Assembly (NCBI GenBank): GCA_038087015.1 | Contig: JASBNA010000030.1 | Span: forward strand, 465,685-529,684 | Reading direction: 5' to 3' | Source of the DNA: Cerrena zonata | Taxonomy: Eukaryota; Basidiomycota; Agaricomycetes; Polyporales; Cerrenaceae | Length of the DNA: 64,000 nucleotides | In this document: positions 37,249 to 46,586 of the stretch, piece after piece | How positions within the stretch are numbered: the first letter of the stretch is position 1 | Layout of the letters: the number at the start of each line of letters is the position of its first letter | Notes under the pieces: model-generated | The model's input: the letters and a program-made list of their open reading frames with translations, nothing else | Database searches by the model: none | Told to the model about the DNA's origin: nothing | Position numbers and translations under genes: made by a program

Positions 37249-38304
37249 ACAAGAGTTGCGATCTCTTATGGCCACCTGACTCCCTACCTGTCAATGTGAG
37301 GAATGAGTGTCGTAATAATCATGCTGTTATAGAGTAATTTACCACTTACAGTCTAATGGAATGACGGACTCAGAGTAGGTGGATGCGCAATGAGGACTTT
37401 GCCTGTTTTTGCCGTTTTTGCGCTGTCGTCACAGGAGGCCCTTGTTACATAATATATGATAACGTCACACAGTACCGCGTTGAAGTTTGAACTGGAACGA
37501 CCCGGACTATATAGCTTCCATCCATTCAATACCTCGTAAGGCAAGGAAGTACAATGGGATACCCTGCACAATTCACTCTCCGGCTGGGACCGCACCACCA
37601 TCACTCGTACCCAGGGTACTCTTCTGAGACTACAAGTTTATACGCTGCCGGTCACTGGCAGTCCCTAGCCGAGGATCGCTGCGGCCAATTCCCGAAAAAC
37701 TGGCATACCGACAGACCGGCATATGTACAATTAAGATACAAATATGGTGGCACGAACGCGTCGCCTCTTCTCTCCTCTGGGCCGGGGTTACAAAGGATTA
37801 ATAATAATACGAAGATAAAATTTATTGAATGCCGAATGCTTGCCTGTACCTGCCTTGATCGATCATCGTCGATCATGCAATGAACGCAGTGAAAAGTTCA
37901 AAATTCAAGTTGCCAACACTTACTAATCGATAATCCTCTATAGACGACGCTGGCCTGTAAATGTGTTCGCACAATCATGATATCTTGTCTGTTTATGATA
38001 TCGACTAACACGGTCTTACCACATGACAATGGACATACAAGTGGATGCCTTTGGGATTATCAATGTGGATTTATAAACCACTTTCCGCGCTGTGCGGAAC
38101 CTCTACTGGTGAACGATCAACGTCATCAACAAAGAGACCCGAATCAGGTGGCGGATATGTAGCGACCCCTCATTCCATAATCCACCGCCACTCATGATCA
38201 ATCCTCTCGGCTTCCGGAAAACGGGTAAAGCATCCCCTTCTATCTCGATTTTCCGAAGTAATGTGCGGCACATAGCCCATCGGCATACCGATCTCATGAG
38301 AAGG
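37249..38304. other. Divergent intergenic region between IKS1 and AAD copy 1
   Basis: About 1.1 kb. The part near 37345 may hold the first coding exon of IKS1. The rest shows no gene and is presumably promoter for both neighbours. Confidence 0.4.
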
Positions 38305-38312
38305 TATAAAAG
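38305..38312 (+). promoter_or_regulatory. TATA box of AAD copy 1
   Basis: TATAAAAG lies 85-92 bases before the ATG at 38397. The second AAD copy has TATAAAAA at almost the same distance, which supports both as core promoters of an inducible gene pair. Confidence 0.65.
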
Positions 38313-38396
38313 GGGTGAGATAGTATAGGGGGAGCACCAACAAACCTCTCACTTCAAATTATCTCGCAACCTACCAAGACACCTAGCATTATCATC

Positions 38397-39976
38397 ATGA
38401 GTCTCTTTGCACCCGCTCCAGCCCTACCACCAAGCTCGGTCGTTATCGCCAACTCTCACCCAAAGCTGGTGTTCATGTGTCACCTATCTGCCTCGGTGCT
38501 ATGAGTATTGGTGACAAATGGGCCGGCGAGGGCATGGGTGCTATGGACAAAGAGTCCAGTTTCAAGCTTCTCGATGCTTTCTATGAAGCCGGTGGTAACT
38601 TCATCGATACCGCCAACAACTAGTAAGTTCTTCTCGCTTCATCAATTAAATATGATCTTAACGACGACTTCGTGCTTCCAGTCAAGATGAAAGCTCTGAA
38701 GAATTTCTTGGGGAATGGATGGAGACACGTAAAAATCGTGATCAAATAGTCATCGCGACCAAAGTCGGTACCCCTTCATTGAAGATTGTTGGAACCTTTG
38801 ACTCACGGACCCGATTTACAGTACACTACAAACTACAAGCGTGCCGACCCGAACGTCAAGAACAAGTCAATGTTCGTCGGAAACAACCTCAAGTCGATGC
38901 ACCTCTCAGTTGATGCTTCGCTCAAGAAGCTCCGCACTGACTATATCGACATCTTGTATGTCCACTGGTGGGACTACGCAACCTCCATCGAAGAGGTTAT
39001 GAACGGTCTCCACAACCTTGTTGCTCAGGGTAAAGTTTTGTACTTGGTAAGAGTTCGAATAGTAGAACTTAGCGAGTTCTATATTTGTTAACCGCGAATT
39101 CTTCTATGACAGGGCGTGTCTGATACTCCTGCTTGGGTTGTCTCCAAAGCTAACACCTACGCTCGACTCACTGGGAAGACTCCTTTCGTCATCTACCAGG
39201 GTGCTTGGAGCATTCTCTTCCGCGATTTCGAGCGTGATATCCTCCCCATGGCCCGTGAAGAAGGTTGGTTCATAAGTCACGCGAAAGACAAAATAACAAC
39301 CTCACTGATTGGTTATTAGGCATGGCTCTTGCGCCCTGGGACGTTTTGGGTGGTGGTAAAATCCGAACAGATGCTGAGGAACAACGAAGGCGTGAGACTG
39401 GCGAGAAAGGTACATCAGAACCCATCATTCATAATCCCGATATGCATAACCTAACATTTGGTCAGCCCGCATCTTCCTTCCTGGTATGAGCTGGGAGCGA
39501 AACGAAAACGAGCGCAAGGTCAGCGCCGCTCTTGAAAAGGTTGCTGCTGAAGTTGGTACCAAGAGCATCACCGCCGGTTCGTCCTTATAACTCCGAACAA
39601 TTATTTTAATACCGTCCTTACACTCCACCTACTATAGTTGCTATCGCGTACGTGATGCAAAAGGCACCCTATGTCTTCCCCATCATCGGTGGACGTAAAG
39701 TCGAGCACTTGCATCAGAACATTGAATCTCTTGATGTCGTGCTCACTACCGAACACATCGAGTACCTCGAGAGTATCTTGCCCTTCGATGTCGGTTTCCC
39801 TGCTTCCAGATTCGTAAGTTTCTGCCTGTTCATGATAGTGTTGGTGAAAGATTGAAACTGAATTGTGTGATTCTTTGAAACAGGGTAACAGCTCCGACTA
39901 CAATTTCTTGTACAAGAATGCTGGTACTTTCGACAAGTGGCCCGTTCAGCAGGCCATTCGTCCCTCGAAGAACTGA
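38397..39976 (+). CDS. Aryl-alcohol dehydrogenase-type aldo/keto reductase, copy 1 (exon 1 frame broken)
   Basis: NADPH-dependent reductase of the AAD (AKR9-like) group, which interconverts aromatic aldehydes and alcohols. It has eight exons at the same places as copy 2. The catalytic tetrad is present: Asp in [10 protein letters not shown], Tyr in the joined [13 protein letters not shown], Lys in IVIATK/YTTNYKR, and His in [11 protein letters not shown]. Later landmarks are [34 protein letters not shown] and [17 protein letters not shown], ending [10 protein letters not shown]. In exon 1 the ATG frame (MSLFAPAP) cannot reach [17 protein letters not shown]. Compared with copy 2, one C is missing from the run at 38422-38424 (CCAGCCCTACC). 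Either this is a sequence error or the gene is newly inactivated. The intron after IVIATK uses the donor GTCGGT. Confidence 0.85.
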
Positions 39977-40458
39977 GGCGGCGGTTATAAACGACAATCG
40001 AGCTTCAAGCATTGTACATCCAGACCTAACCCTCACTTGTATCACTAACCATTGATGTCACATTCAACACTTACAATAAAATGAGTATTTTCTGAGACCT
40101 ATGTACGTGATACAGACAGATTTGAGGTACCACCGATCTTGAATCTTGCAGATAAGATAAGATAACGCGACTCGGACTTGCTTTGAATTGAATTTGAAAG
40201 TGTCAGTAACTTGCACAAGTTGAACACAGTTTGTCGCTCTATTATTTGTATATTGCAGATTTCTCTCTCGTTATTTCTAATTACAGCTGTCTGATAAAAA
40301 TAGCAACTGTCTTCTGTTCATGGAGACTATGCTAGTTAGTACTACGAGCCACTAGTAGCGCTATTGGGCCGACATTAGTAACCACTAGAGTCCCCACTGC
40401 TCCTGTTCCCTCTACAACGTTTTGTTCCAATTCCCTTACATTGCCCTTCCATAGCCCA
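39977..40458. other. Intergenic, promoter side of F-box pseudogene A
   Basis: No gene seen. It contains an overlapping GATA-motif run at 40151-40165, listed separately. Confidence 0.4.
40151..40165 (+). promoter_or_regulatory. GATA-motif run upstream of F-box copy A
   Basis: GATAAGATAAGATAA, three overlapping GATA-factor motifs, begins 308 bases before the ATG of the F-box pseudogene. The same kind of run begins 306 bases before the ATG of paralogue B, so it was probably part of the duplicated promoter. Confidence 0.55.
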
Positions 40459-41142
40459 ATGCTATGTCAAAGCAAACGACAAAAAGCGTTTAATGAAACG
40501 TCATTGAATACTGTTGAGGATCAGCTTGAAGCTTCCTCTGGCACTTCGATGGCCAAACCGCAACGCAATGTACGCCGCAGCACTTCAAAATCTTCCAGAT
40601 ATGCTTTTTTTTTTTTTTTTTGATAGTGCGTGTCCACAGGACTGAGGCGCCGGCAGCTATACTCTCATAACTCCGGGCCTCCGCGGGTGGCCGGTTTAAA
40701 CCCCCCGGCCGCGGGGCAAAACAAAACGAAACAAGCAAACAAACAACAAACGAGCGATGCGCTTCCAGATATGCTGATCAATATCCTTCTCGAGGTGTGT
40801 TTTACACTGTTCTTTTGATAGGAAAGATACAATGTTGTTGAAACATAATTTGCGCGATAGGTTCTCTCCCAATTATATCCATCGGACCTCCTACACATTG
40901 CCAGAACGACCAAGGCTTTGTGAAGCGTGCTTAGCTATCTATTCTGCGTATATATGGAAGGAATCTCGGAAGAATGTGGAAGGTCTTCCGTGGTCCAAGA
41001 TATGTTCAAGGAGACCGTGGGGTTACTCACTGGTCCTGTCCAAATGGCCAAGGAGACCGGACGAGCAATGTCGCAGCGTTCAATAGCGACCCATGATTTC
41101 TCGTATGTAGGAGGTCCAACAGCATCACAATCTGCTACTTGA
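40459..41142 (+). pseudogene. F-box-like protein, copy A: broken relic
   Basis: The N-terminal exon (MLCQSKRQKAFNETS, then SMAKPQRNVRR) matches paralogue C (SITKPQRNVRRGLRG). Four lesions follow. The reading frame is lost just after NVRR, because about 11 bases are missing compared with C. A SINE-like element is inserted in what would read ALQNLPDM. A second frameshift follows LLHIARTTKAL (in C: LLHIARTTKAFRNLLMARSS). A large internal deletion near 40989 then joins KNVEGLP directly to VVQDMFKETVGLLTGPV, which corresponds to the last 35 residues of C (VVQDSYKERVELLTSPV). It cannot encode a working protein. It follows AAD copy 1 on the same strand, as C follows AAD copy 2. Confidence 0.85.
40592..40775 (-). 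mobile_element. SINE-like retroposed insertion with target-site duplication
   Basis: The sequence CTTCCAGATATGCT occurs at 40592-40605 and again at 40762-40775, flanking 156 bases that the paralogous genes lack. Directly after the left copy is a run of 17 T. Read on the minus strand this is a body ending in a poly-A tail, with target duplications on both sides, the hallmark of retroposition by LINE machinery. The body contains GGTTTAAACC in a GC-rich block, a possible variant pol III B box, and a leader of TTTG/TTTC repeats. I cannot see a convincing A box, so the source RNA gene is unknown. It interrupts F-box pseudogene A. Confidence 0.85.
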
Positions 41143-41481
41143 GGGGGAAGCTATGTTCTAGAACGCCAATAGTGTATGATCGTAGTGCGTTCAAATTGGG
41201 GTCGTCCAATTCCTGTAACATAATGCAGAAATCCGAAGGCTGGACATAAACGTTGAACACCAGAAAGGCCAGCTTGTCCAGGATTCAGCAACTTACCCTC
41301 CCATCCCTTCATTAATAAAACTCAAGAATGTATCCCACCAATTGTCGGCAATGTGTGTATTTGGTAAAGTCATATTGGCTACCTCAACCGAGGGAACTGG
41401 CGCTCGCACAGCGTCGCTAACGCTGATTGAGTATGTAGATCCAAGATGTATTATATGATGTATAGCTCCCATCACAAACAA

Positions 41482-43000
41482 CTAGTCGTAGCTTTCCGCC
41501 GAAGACAGAGCTTCTGGATAATTGAAAGCTATCGATGAGGTCGGATCAATGGTTGAGTGCTGTAGACCACTATTCTTGGGGTCACGAATATTCAGCATGA
41601 GTCGGCTGATGAGCGTACTAGCGATGCTGGAAGAGTATCAAGTTAGCGCGATGAGATAAACTGTGAGGTAGATAAACGGGAGTACTCACGCGTTGGTGAG
41701 AGAGGCCATCTGAACTATATCGCCCCAAACCTGGAAGGGTATATGTAAGAAAACGAAGGGCACATAGAAGGGTCTACTAACCAGAAAATTGAGGAGTTCA
41801 AACACATAAGCTAGACCTAGAAAACTTCACGGCACATTATAAGCAATTCCAAGCAACCGATGATTGTAGCATACCCAAAATACATGGTTCCTGTATGCTG
41901 AATGTGAGCGGAGGGATACAGGGTACCGGCGTGTCTTTGGCTCACCATCTCGTAGCATTAATGAGAATAAGCTGTTCTCCACCGTCCGACCGATTTGCAG
42001 ACGTTTGTATAAGGTTAGTGCAAAGATTATACAATCGAATGCGATCGCCTGCGACCATGCAAGGGCAGAGGGAGTGCAAAGTGAGTTCGCTTCCAGAATT
42101 GGGGCGTAGGAATATATACGTTTTCCTCTAATGAAATAATATTATGAGTCGATTATTTATTAGTATAGCAATACACTCACTGTTCTTTTGTCAATGGTAA
42201 GTCGCAGATTCGGAGTTTACCGTTCGGATATGCAGGAAGTCCTCGAAATAACGATATTTGCCACTGGAAGATGTGGTTAGATGTAGTATACCATGATGAT
42301 CCGAGATCCGAGAACTCACGCAAGAAATAGCGAAGCCCATGCAGAGAGTAAATATTAGGAAGAATAGGATTAATTTGTTCCGGTCATACAGTGCGTAAGT
42401 TCGAAAAGTGAGAAGAACTGCACAATGACCATCAATCACTCCGTTCAAAAGGTATACTTTCTGGACTCACTCATTACTAGCATAATTGCAAAAACGCAGT
42501 AAGCCTGATGGAAGATCTGTAGACCAGCGCATCTGTTACGATGACACGGTGTGAGCCTTTAATTTATGGAATGCGATCATGAATGACAAACGTCTGTGCA
42601 CAGCATGGTAAGGAATAGTCTCGGAAATATGAGATAGGTTTATCACATACCTGTGGCGAAAGGTCCCAAAAGAATTCAACGATGACGGGAACTTGGGCGA
42701 TGAGGGCAGTATATCTATTGAGAAAATAGAAGAAGGATATCCACGATAAACGAGAGTCTAGCCAGAACAGGTTGTATTCCGAGTTGATTGTGAGGAGATA
42801 ATCGTAGTAGAGGATGACTTGTAGAGAGGGTTAGAAGGTTTGTACATTAGAATCATTTTGTGTACGCACCTACTGATGCTGCTATGCTATAGCGATCTGG
42901 CTCGCGGGATCCAAAACTGAAGAAGTAGGAGTTAATATCATCCAGACTCATAAGAGAATCCGACCCACATCCAGATGTCATAGTCAGTAAGAGAGTCCAT
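41482..43000 (-). CDS. DUF6533 multi-pass membrane protein
   Basis: Basidiomycete family of unknown function with about seven predicted membrane helices. The start is MDSLTDYDIWIFGSREPDRY (joined by a short intron). Then come ILYYDYLLTINSEYNLFW and LSWISFFYFLNRYTALIAQV, the DUF6533 N-terminal hallmark. Further on are CAGLQIFHQAYCVFAIML, LLTFRTYALYDRNKLILFF, SQAIAFDCIIFALTLYKRLQ, RDGTMYFGLAYVFELLNFL and VWGDIVQMASLTNA, and finally IASTLISRLMLNIRDP before a short tail ending SAESYD. About nine exons were joined in frame with normal GT-AG introns, so it looks intact. The gene is divergent from F-box copy B. Its stop faces the end of F-box pseudogene A. Confidence 0.85.
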
Positions 43001-43934
43001 CCCAAGAGGGAGTGTAGAAGAGGCACCTCATGTCAAGGAGCGACCATGCAACAAATGGAACACCTTTTAGTATGAACTCGGCAACGGTGCAAAACTTTGT
43101 GGCGATGACTCGTGATATACTGACACGCGGCAAGAAATCACTTCGGGTGCAAGTCAATATTGCGGTTGATTAGATGAAGCCTCATGAGTTCTTTTGATAT
43201 AATTCCGCGACCAACTACTGTTTGAACAGTGCTTAACACAGGTGTAGATTTGTAGTCGGTGCAAAGTTGTGCTATACGTAGTGAGAAGGCAGTAAAGTTG
43301 TTCCAGTTTGAAGGTATCACACTAATGGCAGGATACTTATCATATAGTCCCCATTACTACCGCTGGGACTAAAATAGAACGTGGCTGCTGCAAGTATTCG
43401 GGAGGAACAATGATTTAGACCTACCACTACCGGTCAGCTATTTATGAGACGAGAAAACTACATACGTCACAGTACTAGTTGCGTCCAAGGGGTTGGGATT
43501 TGAGGTACATGCACTGGCGCAGATTTTTTCAACTGTATAAGACACAAATCATAAGTGACCCCACCAGCGGCGGGTAACCTGGAACTTGAACCTGTTGGAG
43601 CACGAACTTGAAGGTCATCTACTACTTAGATAAGATAAGATAAGAATTAAAAGTCATCTGGCTCCGAGTCCTTGGAGTCCAAGTCTAAGTCAACCCATCT
43701 TTCCTCTGCACCGTTAGTATACCTAAACGTACTCGCTCGATTGTTTGGGTTTATGTATACAAATGGCCTCAAGACATCCTACTCACCGGGACCTATTACG
43801 TATACTTCGATCCGAATTCGAAGAAGCGCTTCACAGCAACCATGAAGTTGCAGCGCTGAGTTGTCCTAGGGTCGCTCCTTGTCCCCACTATTTCGTTGCT
43901 CAAATTACAAGTATCGAGTACATTTCTTACCATC
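43001..43934. other. Divergent intergenic region between the DUF6533 gene and F-box copy B
   Basis: No supported gene. A short open frame at 43745 leads into the F-box exon but in another frame. The GATA run at 43629-43644 is listed separately. Confidence 0.4.
43629..43644 (+). promoter_or_regulatory. GATA-motif run upstream of F-box copy B
   Basis: GATAAGATAAGATAAG begins 306 bases before the ATG at 43935, matching the run 308 bases before copy A. Binding by a GATA factor (nitrogen or light response in fungi) is an inference. Confidence 0.55.
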
Positions 43935-45948
43935 ATGATTCCAGGTCAGAGTAAACGACAGAAACTGCTCGATGAAACAGTTACAAGTCCAACTATGGCA
44001 ACTAAACGGAAGCGTGTCCGTGGCGCACTCAGGAGTCTTCCAGATATGCCAATCGATATCATATGCCAGGTGCGACTATATACAGGACCGATATAAAATC
44101 ATTCTCAACCAACTTCACCGTCTAGATTTTCTACTTGTTAAACCCAATAGATCTCCTGCGCATCGCGCGGACAAATAAAGCTTTCCGAAGGCTCCTCATA
44201 GTCCGCAAGTCTGGTCGTGGGTCGGACTACGCATGCACTAGTATATGGAGAGAAGCTCGCAAGAATATACCGGATCTTCCAGAACCATTTCCGGGAATGA
44301 GTGAGCCTTTTTACGCTAGCCTCTGCTTCGAGCCCCATTGCACTGTAAGTTGATAACATCGATAACACAATGCCACCCAATTTGACTGTATGAACTTCGA
44401 CTAGATATGTTTCAAGCAGAGTATACATGAGGTCATCTGGGAATTCCGCGCTCGCCTTTGCAACGAGTGTAAGAATAAGAAAACGAGGTGAGTTTAGTGT
44501 ATCTCCTGAACCACAATCGCGTCAACAAGTAATCAAGGACATCATCGGGATTCGAAACCCAAATTTGGGGAGCGCCTTCTTCTGTTGCTCTTCCCCTCAT
44601 GAATGCTCAAGTTACAAGTGAGTGTAATAAGAATCTTCGTCTGGGGCCCGTCGGTTTAATAGGTAAATAGTATTGGGACGCACCCGGAGAACATTTCTCG
44701 AGTCCGATATCACTCAACTCGAGGAGAAGTGGGAGCGTCTTAGAGATGACGGCGACGACAAGAAGGAGCAATTTATACAACGTCACAAAGAAAATATACA
44801 AAGACTTGAAGAGGTAAACAGTTACTAGTCATATGTTTATCGCCGTGCTGAATTTGTCATTTGTACAGCATGCTCGCCGCTGCAGTGTATGGTTTTCCTC
44901 CAAGAAGTCTGATCGTCAATTTGAGATTTGGAAAATCAAAGGACAACGATGCAAAAAGTAGGTGTAGGTGAATGTACAATGTATTGACACTGCCATGCGG
45001 ACTCACTGTACTCCACTTTCCAGCATTCTTGATAGACTGGAAGAACTGGGTTATGGTCCGGATATTCACTGGGCCAATAACAATCACATTGTTCGAAAAC
45101 ACAGAATAGAAATGCTTCCCGCCGTGCGCCAGGGAAAGCCTCTCACAGAACGAGGTACGTCTCGACCATAGCTGGCAACATACACATTGCTTATGACAGG
45201 AGAATCCACAGTGTGGGAGAATATACGCCCGGAAATCGTCAAGCATATACTTACTCATATTCGACCTAAACGCCTCGAGTCTGACTATCAATCGGTGTTG
45301 GAGGATCGTATCCCTTTTCTGAAAGAAGCGAGAGCTAAATTCGCGGAGCCTTACGGCACAAACTTCCCCCTTGTAGAAGATTTTGCTCGTTTGCCAGAAG
45401 TTAGGGCTATTCTCGACCCCTCAGATGGGCAGCATATAAATATCGAAAGCTTTGATGCACTAGAATACCAAATCCCCGAGATAATCGCTCGATGGAAGGA
45501 CAACGTCCGAGACGAGTTGGATGCGTTCCTACGGAAAAAATTGAGTCGCCACAATATCCCATCTGACTTGTCAACATCAATCTTGCATTCAAACCTCGCC
45601 ATCGCTACCCTCTTCTGCAGAAAATGCCACCAGATCGTCCAAACTTCAAACCTCGAGCTCGCTGTCCATGGTTGCCGGACTCTCTCATGGTCTCCCTCAA
45701 CCCCGATAGATAGATATGAACCAACACTTGAGAAACTAGAATTATATCCTTATTCTCCTTCAGATTTCTATGTTGCCTCGAGTGAGGTACTCGAGATCCT
45801 CCAAGCATGTGGCAAAGATAAGCTCACTACCGTCCAAGAACTAGATGCTCTCAATCATGTGCTTCCTTGCCATAAGGGCTGTGATACAACTGATGCCGGT
45901 GCTACCTATGGTTGGAGAGACTTAGTAGGTCGTCGTCATCACTCATAA
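43935..45948 (+). CDS. F-box-like protein, copy B, short C-terminus
   Basis: The start is MIPGQSKRQKLLDETV. An F-box-like segment follows, RGALRSLPDMPIDIICQ joined to IFYLLNPIDLLRIARTNKAF. Next is a family region, IWREARKNIPDLPEPFPGM, and a Cys pair region, LCFEPHC...ICFKQSIHEVIWEF and LCNECKNKK. A helical part (QLEEKWERLRDDGDD) leads to MLPAVRQGKPLTERG and the long exon EIVKHILTHIRPKRLESDYQ. That exon includes a second Cys pair, FCRKCHQIVQ, and AVHGCR. The end is ATYGWRDL followed by a short unrelated VGRRHHS, whereas copy C goes on for about 120 residues with another Cys/His cluster. The donor sequence at WRDL (GTAGGT) is present, but no matching last exon was found. F-box proteins recruit substrates to SCF ubiquitin ligases; the target is unknown. 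Confidence 0.75.
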
Positions 45949-46586
45949 GCCTCATGGGTTTTAACTTACAAAAATATCAGCTTATCCATAGCATAACAAA
46001 CCATAGGTCACCCTTCAAACTTACAGGGTCTCCTTTGTGGGAATTTATATCAACTGACGAAGATTTTGTGCCTTCTTTTTCTTGGGATGATAGGTATTCA
46101 CCGTACTTCTAATGAGAAATATTGATCATTAACTTGAGGCTTTAGTCTCTCTCTTTGGGATTCCTCCATACTTAATTACGCCCCATTGGACATGCTATTC
46201 CCTTCGTACAACGGAGAGCCTGAAGTGAATTAAATTTCCGACTAATAACTGTGAAATTCAGTTTTCGTTACGAGGAAGCGTAGATGCAATTGTTCAAATA
46301 CTGTTGTACAATATCCCAAAGTCTACTTTTCGGTAGTATTGTATTATACATAGCCATTTCTGTATGAATATTCTTGCCAATTAGTATTGGATTGCATCTC
46401 TTTGGAAAAGGGGTGCTGAGTTACCCTACATGGATGATTATCTGAACGTTACTTCCGTGACTAGAAGTATAGAAAGGTTAATGCATATTCAAACTTAACT
46501 ACATCTATGTTGAGACAAGAAGAGAAAAAAGGATCACTATATATTGAACTATCCCTACACTGAAATTCTATCACGAAGAACTCGCA
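45949..46586. other. Intergenic, convergent F-box B / FOL1
   Basis: A/T-rich, no gene seen. The sequence where the lost last exon of F-box copy B would be expected shows no similarity to that exon in copy C. Confidence 0.4.

Noticed and set aside
41293..41481. Extra C-terminal exon of the DUF6533 gene
   Set aside because: The frame ends at the TAG at 41482 right after the conserved SRLMLNIRDP tail; the downstream frame is not needed and has no family similarity that I recognise.
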